Origin: Acidobacteriaceae bacterium KBS 83
GTDB taxonomy: Bacteria; Acidobacteriota; Terriglobia; Terriglobales; Acidobacteriaceae
DNA: 64,000 bases
Direction of reading: 5' to 3'
Assembly (NCBI GenBank): GCA_000381585.1
Contig: KB906733.1
Span: 945,378 to 1,009,377 of the forward strand
Positions 8,841-17,572 of this stretch are shown here, in pieces. A program made the translations under genes and the position numbers. The first letter of the stretch is position 1, and each line of letters opens with the position of its first letter. The notes under the pieces are model-generated. The model was not told where the DNA came from, made no database searches, and was given only the letters and a program-made list of their open reading frames with translations.

Positions 8841-9468
8841 ATGATTCTGATCACGGGCGCCAGCGGGAATGTGGGCAGAGAGGTGCTCAAGCAGATTGTT
8901 CCAACAGGAGCATCCATACGGGCTGCGTTTCAATCGATGAGAAAAGCGGCTTCAGCGCCTCCGGGAGTGGAAGTCGCTGTTGTGGATTACGAACAGCCGG
9001 AAACACTACGGGCCGCGCTGAAGGGCGTAGAGAAAGTATTGCTGGTGGGTCCGCCGACCGCGCGACTCGCCGCGCTGGAGCGAAGCGCCATGGACACTAT
9101 TTGGCAATCAGAGGTTCGCCAGGTGGTGAAGCTGTCTGCCATGGGCGGGCGCGCGGCGACCTTTCCCCGCCAGCACGCCGAATCCGAGGATTACATCCGC
9201 TCCTCCGGAGTGGCTTATACGTTTCTGCGCCCGAATGGATTCATGCAGAACATCTTGCTCTACAGCGGAGATACCGTCCGGACGCAGAATGCGTTCTATG
9301 GGAGCGAAGGCGAACGGCCGCGTCAGTCAGATCGACGTCCGCGATATCGCCGCAGTGGCAGTCAAGACCCTGACCGAGGGAGGCCATGAAGAGAAGACCT
9401 ATACGCGCGCAAAAAACGTAACAGTTAAGGAATTTATGTCCGCGTTCAGGGTCTGTCTGCGAGCGTGA
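8841..9468 (+). pseudogene. NmrA-like NAD(P)-binding protein, frameshifted and C-terminally truncated
   Basis: ATG 8841 has GGAGG six bases upstream. The first frame gives MILITGASGNVGREVLKQI (Rossmann GxxGxxG) and then YTFLRPNGFMQN, an NmrA/SDR-type oxidoreductase or quinone reductase. At about 9312, one extra base in the run GGCGAACGG shifts the frame. The protein logic continues one frame over as NGRVSQIDVRDIAAVAVKTL, ending at a stop at 9466-9468. Relatives are about 280 residues; here about 208 codons remain and homology is lost after KTYT, so the C-terminal third is missing. The end overlaps the convergent DUF4440 gene by 23 bases. Probably non-functional unless the shift is a sequencing error. 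Confidence 0.75.
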
Positions 9469-9949
9469 CCTGCGTATAGGTAAGCTGCCATCCCTTCGGG
9501 CCTTTGTGCCAGATGTCGGCGAAGCGTGCCTTCTGTTCGAAGGGTTTGCCATTCTCCGTGCCGGAGATGCGGACCCAGCCGCCGAGAATGACGGTGGTGC
9601 CGAGATCGCGGACGAACGGTGACTCGACGGTGTAGGGGTTGGTGTATGAACCGGGATGACAGACCAGGTCGATGAGTCCGGCCTTGTTCGTCACCTTGCC
9701 GCTGGCGCGGACGAGAACGTAATTGTCAGCGACCAGCTTTTCGAGTTCCGCGCGGTCGCCTTTTCCTTCCTGCGCCCAGTCGTAGCGCTGCGCAGCGCTG
9801 GCGAGCGCGGGGTCGGGGAGGTCGTAGTGATGGGTCTTAGGATTGTGGATCGTCGGAATGTGCGTCGGGGACGACTGAGCAAGTGAAAACGATGCCGTTG
9901 GGAGAAACAGGAGCGCCAGCGCCGCGGCGCGTCGCAGGGGAAAAAGCAA
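9446..9949 (-). CDS. Secreted DUF4440/SnoaL-like (NTF2 fold) protein
   Basis: A 167-residue protein starting at TTG 9949 with GGAGG five bases upstream. A signal peptide covers about 1-24 (LALLFLPTASFSLAQ). The mature part has the NTF2-like pattern: a helix with ELEKLVADNYVLVRASG, then strands TTVILGGWVRISG and ARFADIWHKGPKGWQLTYTQVT. That layout is typical of DUF4440 proteins, whose fold hosts many small-molecule enzymes and binders. No catalytic residues can be assigned. The gene overlaps the degraded NmrA-like pseudogene tail to tail, so the two probably became adjacent through a deletion. Confidence 0.75.
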   Translation of the reverse strand: MLFPLRRAAALALLFLPTASFSLAQSSPTHIPTIHNPKTHHYDLPDPALASAAQRYDWAQEGKGDRAELEKLVADNYVLVRASGKVTNKAGLIDLVCHPGSYTNPYTVESPFVRDLGTTVILGGWVRISGTENGKPFEQKARFADIWHKGPKGWQLTYTQVTLADRP

Positions 9950-10065
9950 AGGTGCCTCCGGTAGTTACGAATTGGGCCACGGTTCGACGGGCTGAGGATA
10001 ACAGCGTGCAATGGCAGTCTGCAGGGGATTGGGACGAACGCGGGTTGTTACAGAGAGTCGCCTTG

Positions 10066-10102
10066 CGCAGCCGTTCCAAGTGCTCCTAATGGAACGGCTG
10101 CG
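10066..10102. repeat. Perfect 13-base inverted repeat, hairpin after the YXWGXW gene
   Basis: CGCAGCCGTTCCA at 10066-10078 pairs exactly with TGGAACGGCTGCG at 10090-10102 around an 11-base loop. It lies just past the stop of the leftward YXWGXW gene (10124). Neither side has a T-run, so it is terminator-like but not a canonical intrinsic terminator. Confidence 0.6.
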
Positions 10103-10123
10103 TACAGCCCGCGGCGTCTGGCT

Positions 10124-11731
10124 CTAGCGGTGTGGGTTATCCGGGTGCTGATTGTCGTGAGGAGCCTCTCGCGGCGGCTCGGCCTGTGGTCGCGGCTGCG
10201 AAGCGGGACGCGCGGGCTCCGGCGCGGGTCTCACCTCAGGCCGTGGTTGGGGCGCCTGATGCGCCTGATGCGCCGGCTGCACAGGCTGAGGTGTCGTGTG
10301 CTCAGGCTGCGGACGGGCAGGCGGTGGTTGCGGAGCCGGGTGCGCGGGCTGAACGGGTTCTGTGTGGGTAGGCTGGGGCCGATTCGGCACTCTGGCTGGC
10401 TGGTTAGGAGCGGGCTGGGTGGGCCTTGCCGGTTCGGGCGTTCGTGCCCCCGTGTTGTTGGGCCGCGCCGGCGCTACAGGCGCGCCGGGCCGAGCCGGTT
10501 GTGGATGCGCAGCAACGGTTGTGGGGCGGGTGGCGCCGTTTACGCCCGGGTTCACGACGGTGGGCGCGGGAGTGATGTGATGCGGCGCGAGAGGCCGGTC
10601 CGCCACAATCATCGCCGGCTTGCCGTGGTTGACGCTCGCGAACTGCTGGCGGTTCTGCATGGCCTGGGTGCGATGCGCAACCTGCGTGGGCAACGGGCGC
10701 ACGTGTTGCTCGCGCATGGCGTTGAACTGGGCCTGCGTCGGACGCACGGTGAGGCCGCCGTGGCCGCCGTTGTAGCTGATGCGGTTGTTCGTCTGGTTCA
10801 CGATCACGGTGCGGTTGTAGACGTTGGTGATATTGATGGTGTTGATGTTGGTGACCGAGCGGTTGTACATGAAGCGATCATGATCCCAGTAGCCGCCGTG
10901 GAAGCCGTCGCCGGTATATCCGTAGCCGTAAGGAACTCCGCCGTAGAAGCCGATGTGCGGACCCCAATAGCCGGAGTGCCAGCGATAGAGACCACCGAAG
11001 AAGCCCCACCAGCCGGGTGTCCATAGTGCGCCGGTGTACGGCGATAGAACCCATACGCCGGGGACCCAGTAGTAGCCACCATTGCCATAGCTCCAGTAGC
11101 CGGGGTTCCACATGTAGCCCGGCCGGGGGCAGGGCGGCTGCGCGTAAACGGGCAGCGGGGGTGGCGGCTGGCTCGCCTCCAAGCCCTGCTCATACCCCTG
11201 CTGATAGCCGTCGCTGTAAGCGTCCTGCTGGTAGGTCTGGTTGTCGTAGGGGTTCTGCGATTCGTAGTCCCCGGAGTTGTAGTCGCCAGACTGGTCGTAC
11301 GGCTGCTGCGGCTGGGCCTGCGTATAAACCTGCCTCGGTTGGGACGGCGGCGGCGCGCTGGCCTGCTCCGATGGATAGCTCTGGGGAGGCGCCTGCTGAG
11401 CGGGCGGGGTTTGAGCGGGCTGGGGCTGAGCAGGCGCGGTCTGGCCAGGTTGGTTCTGGTCTGCCGGGGCGCAACTGTTGTCGCTCATCAGCACCTGGCC
11501 GGCCGGGCAGGTGTTCTGCGCCGCCGCGGCGTTGACGTCGGATGGATCGCCTGAGCCGCTCGCAGCGTTCTGGCCGTTGGCGCTGTGGCAGCCAGTCACG
11601 GCTATGGCAAATACGAGCGCCATGCCGGCGGCCGTGATCATCCTCGAAAAGATCTGCCCCACCTGACGTGAGGGGCCTTCTGGCGTTGGCAAAGTGTTGT
11701 CTTGTCTATGGCTTACAGTTCCGTCTTCCAT
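10124..11731 (-). CDS. YXWGXW-repeat lipoprotein with proline/glutamine-rich arms
   Basis: About 535 residues. A hydrophobic segment ending VFAIAVTGC-HS looks like a lipoprotein signal with the lipobox cysteine. A P/Q/A-rich linker follows. The central block is aromatic and glycine-rich, with repeats of the YXWGXW type (GYMWNPGYWSYG, GYYWVPGVWV, LWTPGWWGFFGG, WHSGYWGPHIGFYGG) and then an Asn/Thr-rich beta segment (RSVTNINTINITNVYNRTV). The C-terminal 170 residues are a P/A/R/Q/H-rich low-complexity tail. Such proteins are surface- or outer-membrane-associated with unknown function. The start is uncertain: ATG 11731 has no clear SD, and ATG 11641 lies right before the hydrophobic segment. Confidence 0.7.
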   Translation of the reverse strand: MEDGTVSHRQDNTLPTPEGPSRQVGQIFSRMITAAGMALVFAIAVTGCHSANGQNAASGSGDPSDVNAAAAQNTCPAGQVLMSDNSCAPADQNQPGQTAPAQPQPAQTPPAQQAPPQSYPSEQASAPPPSQPRQVYTQAQPQQPYDQSGDYNSGDYESQNPYDNQTYQQDAYSDGYQQGYEQGLEASQPPPPLPVYAQPPCPRPGYMWNPGYWSYGNGGYYWVPGVWVLSPYTGALWTPGWWGFFGGLYRWHSGYWGPHIGFYGGVPYGYGYTGDGFHGGYWDHDRFMYNRSVTNINTINITNVYNRTVIVNQTNNRISYNGGHGGLTVRPTQAQFNAMREQHVRPLPTQVAHRTQAMQNRQQFASVNHGKPAMIVADRPLAPHHITPAPTVVNPGVNGATRPTTVAAHPQPARPGAPVAPARPNNTGARTPEPARPTQPAPNQPARVPNRPQPTHTEPVQPAHPAPQPPPARPQPEHTTPQPVQPAHQAHQAPQPRPEVRPAPEPARPASQPRPQAEPPREAPHDNQHPDNPHR

Positions 11732-11906
11732 AACGGTTTGGACACCAAACCGGAGGCAGGGTTGCTCTGAATCGTCCCTTTCTGTTGTGGAAGGATCGAA
11801 AAATGGGAAGCTTGAGAGCAGGAAGGCAAGCGGCAGCGACACGAAGCGGCGGGCTTAGCTGGTTGGGTTCCACGGCCGCGGTCCGCCGCAGCGTCATATA
11901 TGCTGA

Positions 11907-12740
11907 GTGCCGACCATGGCACGCATTCTTACCGCAGCGGTGTTGATACCGCTGGTCATCCTTCTGCTGTTTCGCGCGCCCTTCTGGGTGGTGACGCTGG
12001 CGACGGCCGCGGTCGCAATTCTTGCCTGCTGGGAGTATCTGGGGCTTGCTGATGGAAGCGGAGCCGACACGCCCCGCTGGCTGGTGCTGATCGCGGTGGC
12101 GGCGCTGTTTGCCATCAACTTCTTCCGGCCCGAGATGTTGATGGCAGGCTTCAGTGCGCTGGCCTTCCTCCTGTTTGTGGTGATCGCGTTCCGCTCTCCT
12201 CTCGAGCGGGTCCTGCTGGATACGTCGGCATCGGTCTTCGGGTTGCTGTACATCGGCTTTGCGCTCGTGACCATCCCGTTGATCTGGGCGCAGGAGCATG
12301 GACCGTCGTTGCTGCTGCTGTTGTTCTGCGTTGTTTGGTCGGGCGATATTGCTGCGCTTTACGTTGGGCGCTCGATGGGCCGCCGCAAACTGGCGCCGAA
12401 GCTAAGCCCGGGCAAGACATGGGAAGGCAGCATGGCTTCCGTGGGGGGCAGCCTGATCGTGACTGTGCTGTTGGTCCTGCTGGGGCAATGGATGGTGCGG
12501 CACAATCTGATGGGGCTGTCTTATGAGGGAAGTTGGACGCACTGGTTGGTGCTGGCCGTGGTACTGAACATCGCGGCGCAAATCGGGGACCTGGTGGAAT
12601 CGGCGCTGAAGCGCGGCGCGAAGGTAAAAGACTCTGGATCGCTGCTGCCCGGCCACGGCGGGGTGCTCGATCGTATCGATGCGCTGCTGCTGGCGGCTCC
12701 GGTTCTGTGGTATGCGCAACTGGTGCAGCAGTCGTTTTAG
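11907..12740 (+). CDS. cdsA: Phosphatidate cytidylyltransferase
   Basis: A 277-residue integral membrane enzyme making CDP-diacylglycerol from CTP and phosphatidate, the entry to bacterial phospholipid synthesis. About eight membrane segments. The C-terminal CDP-DAG synthase signature is complete: SALKRGAKVKDSGSLLPGHGG followed by VLDRID (about 226-254). GTG 11907 and ATG 11916 are both possible starts, and neither has a strong SD. Synteny with dxr and rseP downstream is the classical cdsA-dxr-rseP order, here with a DinB-like gene inserted. Confidence 0.93.
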   Translation: MPTMARILTAAVLIPLVILLLFRAPFWVVTLATAAVAILACWEYLGLADGSGADTPRWLVLIAVAALFAINFFRPEMLMAGFSALAFLLFVVIAFRSPLERVLLDTSASVFGLLYIGFALVTIPLIWAQEHGPSLLLLLFCVVWSGDIAALYVGRSMGRRKLAPKLSPGKTWEGSMASVGGSLIVTVLLVLLGQWMVRHNLMGLSYEGSWTHWLVLAVVLNIAAQIGDLVESALKRGAKVKDSGSLLPGHGGVLDRIDALLLAAPVLWYAQLVQQSF

Positions 12741-12781
12741 AATCAGCAGGGCCCACGGCTGGCCGGGAAGGCGTCGTCACG

Positions 12782-13321
12782 ATGAAAAGAGCGTTTTTGC
12801 TGTTTCTGGTTTTCGCGCTGCCAGTTGTCGGTGTCGCGACGGTACAGGCCCAGAGCGCCGCGCAAATCGAGGGACTCTGGGAAGGCTATGACGGCGAGTG
12901 GGGGCATGTTTCCAGGCAGCTGATCCAGCTGGCAGAGGCGATTCCCGCAGACAAATACTCCTGGCGTCCAGCGCCGGGCGTGCGGTCGGTGAGCGAAGTC
13001 TTTATGCACATTGTGCTCGCAGACTTTTGGCTGTTGAGCATCACCGGCCCGAAGATGCCGCCCGACCTGAAGCAAGAGATGGAAAAGACGGTGACGAAGA
13101 AGGCGGACGTCATCGATTGGCTAAAACGCTCTGTGGATGCGGTGAAGACGGCACGCGCACACTTGAAGCCGGGCGACCTGGAACGCAAGGTCAAGGTCGA
13201 GGGCAAAACGGTCACCGTCGACGGCATGTACCTGCGGATCATCGTCCATGCCAACGAACACATGGGGCAACTAGTTGCCTACGCGCGGATGAACGGCATT
13301 GTGCCGCCGTGGTCAAAGTAG
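12782..13321 (+). CDS. Exported DinB-superfamily protein
   Basis: A 179-residue protein with a signal peptide (MKRAFLLFLVFALPVVGVA, cut near VQAQ). The rest is a four-helix DinB/YfiT-like domain: WRPAPGVRSVSEVFMHIVLADFW carries the first metal-ligand histidine, and IIVHANEHMGQLVAYARMNG carries the second pair (HxxxH). The family includes metal-dependent thiol transferases and many uncharacterised members. An exported version is common in Acidobacteria by my recollection. It starts 41 bases after cdsA and its stop is 20 bases before dxr, so it is in the operon. Function is unknown. Confidence 0.8.
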   Translation: MKRAFLLFLVFALPVVGVATVQAQSAAQIEGLWEGYDGEWGHVSRQLIQLAEAIPADKYSWRPAPGVRSVSEVFMHIVLADFWLLSITGPKMPPDLKQEMEKTVTKKADVIDWLKRSVDAVKTARAHLKPGDLERKVKVEGKTVTVDGMYLRIIVHANEHMGQLVAYARMNGIVPPWSK

Positions 13322-13340
13322 CAAGGAGTACTCACAGATC

Positions 13341-14537
13341 TTGAAGAACATTGCCATCCTGGGTTCGACCGGCTCGATCGGCACCAGCACGCTCTCCATT
13401 GTCGCGAGTTATCCGGAGCGCTACCGCGTGGCCTCGCTGGTGGCTGGGCGCAACGTGCACCTCGCCTTTCAGCAGTGCGCGCGCTGGCGGCCATTGCTGG
13501 CTTCGATGGCAACGCCCGAGCTTGCACAGCAGCTTGCGGCGCGGCTGCGCTCCTCCGGCGTTACCGGCATCGAGATCGTGCACGGCACCGAGGGCAGCGT
13601 TCGGGCGGCAACGCTCAAGGAGGTCGACTTCGTCGTATCGGCCATTGTGGGCGTGGCGGGGCTCGAGGCGACCTATGCGGCGGTCATGGCGGGCAAGCCG
13701 ATCGGTCTTGCTAACAAGGAGTGCATGGTGGCGGCGGGCGAGATCCTGACTGCTGCGGCACGAGAGGAGAAGGTTCCGCTGCTGCCGATCGACTCAGAAC
13801 ACAACGCGATCCACCAGTGCATGCGCGCGGGGACGCTGCAGGAGGTGAAGCAGATCTGGCTGACGGCTTCGGGCGGCCCCTTCCGCAAACTGCCGCTGAG
13901 CGAGTTCGAGCACATCACTGTGGAGCAGGCGCTGAAGCATCCGACGTGGGTGATGGGGCAGCGCATCACGATCGACTCCGCAACGTTGCTAAACAAGGGA
14001 CTCGAGATCATCGAGGCATGCCGGCTGTTCGATCTGCCGCCGGCGCAGGTGAAGGTGACGGTGCATCCACAGTCCACAGTGCATTCGCTGGTGGAGTACG
14101 TGGACGGATCGATCCTGGCGCAGATCTCCGTTACGGACATGCGGCTGCCCATCCTCTATGCGCTGAGCTATCCGGAGCGGGTGGAAAGCGAGCTGAACTT
14201 TGACATGCGCGCGCTGGCCGATCTGCACTTCGAGCCGCCGGATCTGGAGCGCTTTCCCTGCCTGCGGCTGGCCTATGAGGCGGCCGAAGCGGGGGGCGCT
14301 CACCCCATCGCGCTGAATGCGTCCGATGAAGTGGCGGTCGCGGCATTCCTCGAAGGACGTATCTCCTTCATGGGCATCCCGCGTACAATCGAGGAAGTTC
14401 TGGCAGCGACCCCGGCCAGCCACCCTTCGACGATTGCCGAAGTGCTGGAAGTGGATGCCCAGTCCCGCGAGCGGGCCCATGCCGTGATTGCGGCAAGGAC
14501 TGTTGCAGCAAGGAAGGATATGCCAGTCCGCGCCTGA
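13341..14537 (+). CDS. dxr: 1-deoxy-D-xylulose 5-phosphate reductoisomerase
   Basis: About 398 residues. It catalyses the NADPH-dependent second step of the MEP isoprenoid pathway (DXP to MEP). The N-terminal NADPH site is GSTGSIG (8-14). Active-site features include NKECMVAAGE, the metal-binding DSEHNAIHQC, the flexible loop LTASGGPFR and NKGLEIIEA. TTG 13341 is taken as start because LKNIAILGSTGSIG fits the family N terminus and AAGGAG lies upstream, though at a long 12-base spacing. GTG 13299 in the same frame would overlap the DinB-like gene. It feeds the polyprenyl synthase at 28428-29417 in pathway terms. Confidence 0.93.
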   Translation: MKNIAILGSTGSIGTSTLSIVASYPERYRVASLVAGRNVHLAFQQCARWRPLLASMATPELAQQLAARLRSSGVTGIEIVHGTEGSVRAATLKEVDFVVSAIVGVAGLEATYAAVMAGKPIGLANKECMVAAGEILTAAAREEKVPLLPIDSEHNAIHQCMRAGTLQEVKQIWLTASGGPFRKLPLSEFEHITVEQALKHPTWVMGQRITIDSATLLNKGLEIIEACRLFDLPPAQVKVTVHPQSTVHSLVEYVDGSILAQISVTDMRLPILYALSYPERVESELNFDMRALADLHFEPPDLERFPCLRLAYEAAEAGGAHPIALNASDEVAVAAFLEGRISFMGIPRTIEEVLAATPASHPSTIAEVLEVDAQSRERAHAVIAARTVAARKDMPVRA

Positions 14538-14612
14538 CGGAGCACGCTCCGGGGTGCGGCGATCGAACGGCTTGCGCAGCAGCCGCCAGAAGGGAAGCCG
14601 CTTTTCTCATTT

Positions 14613-16025
14613 ATGCCTTTCGTTGTTATCAGTATTTTGTCCACGCTCATGGTGCTCGGCATCATGGTGCTGGTGCACGAGTTCGGCCATTTTGCGATGG
14701 CCAAGTTGTTCCGGGTGAAGGTGGAGGTTTTCTCCATTGGCTTCGGAAAACGGTTGTTCGGCTTCCGCCGCGGCGACACTGACTACCGCTTGAGCCTGCT
14801 ACCGCTGGGCGGCTATGTGAAGATGCAGGGCGAGTTGGGCGGCGACGGCACTGTGCCGCTTGAAACTTCGGTTCTGTCCGGCACTGCCGCCACGGGCGAT
14901 GCGCCACGCGACTCCGGCGATCTGAATGCGAAGCCGCGCTGGCAGCGCGTACTGATTGCGCTGGCCGGGCCGGTCGCGAACTTCATCCTCGCCCTGGTGC
15001 TGATGACCGGGCTGTACATGATGCACAACGAGGTGGACGCCTACCGGTCGAAGCCGGCGGACATCGACTTTGTGACGCAAAATTCCCCGGCGGCCAGCGC
15101 GGGCCTGAAGGCCGGCGATCGCATCGTGCACATCGACTCGCGCAACAATCCGACCTGGGACGATGTGTGGGTGCGGATCGAGGTGAACCTGGGCCAGAAG
15201 GTTCCGGTTACGGTGCTGCGTGACGGCGAGCGGGTAAGCACGACGCTCGCGGTGACCTCGCCGCGGAACCCGGATGATTTTTCTATCGGTACGCTAGGCA
15301 TCGTGCCGCTGATGCAGCCGACGCCGGTTGTAGTGCATGCGGTCACTCCCGGTATGCCCGCAGGCAAGTCAGGGCTGAAACCGGGTGACAAGGTGCTTTC
15401 ACTGAATGGCCTGCCGCTGCATTCGGTGTCGGCGATGCTGGCCTTTCTTCAGCAAAATCACGACGCTCCGGTGACGGTCAAGGTCCAGAGCGGCAGCACT
15501 GTGCACGATCTCCAGGTGACACCGCTGCTTTCCGATAACAGCGAGGGCAGCAAAAGCTATCAAATGGGCTTCGAGGCGGAGCCGCCGCCGTTCAAGGTGC
15601 AGAAGCTGGCGCTTCCCGCAGCAATGATCCAGTCGGTGAAGTTCAACGTGAAGAACTCCAGCCTGATCATCGAGGTGCTGCGTCGCATGGTGACCCGCCA
15701 TATGGCGGTGCAGAACCTGAGCGGGCCGATCGGTATCGCACGCGAGACCGGATTGGCGGCGACTTCGCCGGGATGGCAGCCGATCATCGCGCTGATGACG
15801 ATCATCAGCCTGAACCTCGGCATCTTTAACCTGCTGCCGGTGCCGATCCTGGATGGCGGCGTGATTCTGCTGCTGCTGATCGAAAGCATGCTGCGGCATG
15901 ATCTGGATCAGAAGTTTAAGGAACGCATCTATCAGGGGGCTTTCGTGCTGCTGCTGTTGTTCGCGGCGTTCGTGATGATCAACGACATCACCAAGCTGCC
16001 GATTCTCTCAAAGGTCAAGCCATAA
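14613..16025 (+). CDS. rseP: RIP zinc metalloprotease RseP (site-2 protease)
   Basis: A 470-residue intramembrane zinc protease that cleaves anti-sigma factors and signal peptides. The first membrane segment carries HEFGH (22-26) and the C-terminal one NLLPVPILDGG (around residue 405-415), supplying the third zinc ligand. Two PDZ domains lie between (about 145-220 and 225-310, with GLKAGDRIVHIDSRNNP and GLKPGDKVLSLNGLPL). A longer insert (about 70-115) follows the first membrane region. It is 75 bases after dxr, and the next gene starts on the base after its stop codon. Confidence 0.93.
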   Translation: MPFVVISILSTLMVLGIMVLVHEFGHFAMAKLFRVKVEVFSIGFGKRLFGFRRGDTDYRLSLLPLGGYVKMQGELGGDGTVPLETSVLSGTAATGDAPRDSGDLNAKPRWQRVLIALAGPVANFILALVLMTGLYMMHNEVDAYRSKPADIDFVTQNSPAASAGLKAGDRIVHIDSRNNPTWDDVWVRIEVNLGQKVPVTVLRDGERVSTTLAVTSPRNPDDFSIGTLGIVPLMQPTPVVVHAVTPGMPAGKSGLKPGDKVLSLNGLPLHSVSAMLAFLQQNHDAPVTVKVQSGSTVHDLQVTPLLSDNSEGSKSYQMGFEAEPPPFKVQKLALPAAMIQSVKFNVKNSSLIIEVLRRMVTRHMAVQNLSGPIGIARETGLAATSPGWQPIIALMTIISLNLGIFNLLPVPILDGGVILLLLIESMLRHDLDQKFKERIYQGAFVLLLLFAAFVMINDITKLPILSKVKP

Positions 16026-17102
16026 GTGAGCCGAGGTCCGGCGGCTTCGGCCGCCTCCACGGCAGGAAGACAGAAAGCGCGCCCCACGGACGCCGTCGAC
16101 GCTGCATTCGATCGCGCATTGCGCCGCTTCCTTGGCTGGGCCGTATTTCTCATCACCGGCGGTTACACATTCCTCGATTACTGGAACTATAGCCGCACCT
16201 TCCACGAGGGTGGCGGCGAGTGGGAGGCGCTGCTTGCCGGGCGCAGCTTTGCGCCGGCGCAATATCGCATCGGTGTGGTGCGAACTGCCGACCTGCTGGC
16301 GCGGCTGACGCATACGCACCTGCGGCATATGTTTGCTCTGATCGACTTTGTATGTCTGGGGCTAAGCCTGGTGCTGCTGCTGTGGCTGCTCGGCCGGATG
16401 GAGATATTCCGCAACGCGGCTCGGCTCGGACGCTGGCTGCAGGCGAGCCTCGCTCTGGGCTGTTTCCTGCTGTACCTGCTATGGAGTTTCTGGTTTCAAC
16501 GGCCGGAGACGCACCCGACTCTGCTGCTGCTGGTGCTCAGCGCCACAGTGGCGCAATGGCGGCAGCGCGTCCCGGCTGTGGTCGCCTTGATCGCACTGGC
16601 CGCGGCTGGTGCTACCGTACGGGCGGATGCCATGTTCGCCTTCCACGCAGGTTTTCTGGCCGCGTGTCTTGTGCCACAGTCGCGCTCGCTGCCGCTGGGC
16701 CGCATCGCACAGGCAATTGCGAGTGGGCTCTCCATCACCGCGGCAATCGGTGTGGAGTACTTCATCATGCACTACGTCTACCCCAACGCTCCGCGGCAGG
16801 TTTCGGCCTTTCAACTCGTCGGCAATCTCAAAACGTGGTTGAACTATTTCATCGAGGCGATGGCGCTCTTCCCATGGTGGATTACGATTGCGTGCGCATT
16901 TCGGCGCTGGCGCGCACTGGATGGTTGGGCTGCGGGGCTCGTGGTCGGATCGCTGGTGCACTTCGCCTTCTACTACAGCTTCGGGATAGCGTGGGAGGTG
17001 CGCATCTTTCTGCCCTTTGCTATGACGCTGGTGCCGCTGACGGTGACGCTGGCTTATGCATCGATCGATCGAGCGGGCGAAACAGCAATTCCGGCTCGGT
17101 AG
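16026..17102 (+). CDS. Multi-pass membrane protein of unknown function
   Basis: 358 residues with about nine or ten hydrophobic segments after a basic 45-residue N terminus. Between segments are conserved-looking patches EWEALLAGRSFAPAQYRIGV and WFQRPETHPTL, and the C-terminal YSFGIAWEVRIFLPFAMTL. The layout is reminiscent of GT-C type membrane glycosyltransferases or O-antigen-type membrane enzymes, but no catalytic Asp motif was recognised. The GTG start at 16026 abuts the rseP TAA, with AAAGG about a dozen bases before, so it is translationally linked with rseP. Confidence 0.6.
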   Translation: MSRGPAASAASTAGRQKARPTDAVDAAFDRALRRFLGWAVFLITGGYTFLDYWNYSRTFHEGGGEWEALLAGRSFAPAQYRIGVVRTADLLARLTHTHLRHMFALIDFVCLGLSLVLLLWLLGRMEIFRNAARLGRWLQASLALGCFLLYLLWSFWFQRPETHPTLLLLVLSATVAQWRQRVPAVVALIALAAAGATVRADAMFAFHAGFLAACLVPQSRSLPLGRIAQAIASGLSITAAIGVEYFIMHYVYPNAPRQVSAFQLVGNLKTWLNYFIEAMALFPWWITIACAFRRWRALDGWAAGLVVGSLVHFAFYYSFGIAWEVRIFLPFAMTLVPLTVTLAYASIDRAGETAIPAR

Positions 17103-17111
17103 ACTAGGTGC

Positions 17112-17543
17112 ATGTCGCCCGCTCACATCGCTACCATCCGGGTCCGCTATGCGGAGACCGACCAGATGGGCGTCGTCTATTACGCCAACTACTTCGTGTG
17201 GTTTGAGATCGGACGTGTGGAGCTGATGCGTTCCCTCGGCTTTGAATATCGCGATCTGGAGGAGCAGGACCAGTGTTTCCTGCCAGTGGTGGAGGCGAAC
17301 TGCCGTTACAGGGCGCCGGCGCGTTACGACGATGTCCTGACGCTCGAAACCCGGGTGCTGAATCAGCGCACGTCCATGATCCGTTTCGGCTATCGATTGT
17401 TGCGCGAGACGGCGGGGAAGGACCATGTGCTGCTGGCCGAAGGCGAGACGGTGCACGTAGTGGTCGACCGCGCCATGCAGAAGACCGTGCTGCCGGAGCG
17501 CTTTGCGACGGCGCTGCGCACCCTGGGCGGTGGCGCTCAGTGA
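17112..17543 (+). CDS. ybgC: YbgC/FadM-type acyl-CoA thioesterase
   Basis: A 143-residue single hotdog-fold protein. The motif RYAETDQMGVVYYANYFVWF contains the catalytic Asp of 4-hydroxybenzoyl-CoA/YbgC thioesterases, followed by the family's E(I/L)xRxELMR. Such enzymes hydrolyse acyl-CoA or act in phospholipid metabolism with the Tol-Pal system. No tol or pal genes are visible here. The gene starts nine bases after the membrane protein gene and sits at the end of the cdsA-dxr-rseP run. Confidence 0.88.
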   Translation: MSPAHIATIRVRYAETDQMGVVYYANYFVWFEIGRVELMRSLGFEYRDLEEQDQCFLPVVEANCRYRAPARYDDVLTLETRVLNQRTSMIRFGYRLLRETAGKDHVLLAEGETVHVVVDRAMQKTVLPERFATALRTLGGGAQ

Positions 17544-17572
17544 TCATCGTTTCCTAGTCGGGAAGAATATTT

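Noticed and set aside
10130-11026. 298-codon forward frame opposite the YXWGXW gene
   Set aside because: Low-complexity Arg/Gly/Val antisense of a P/Q/A-rich coding region.
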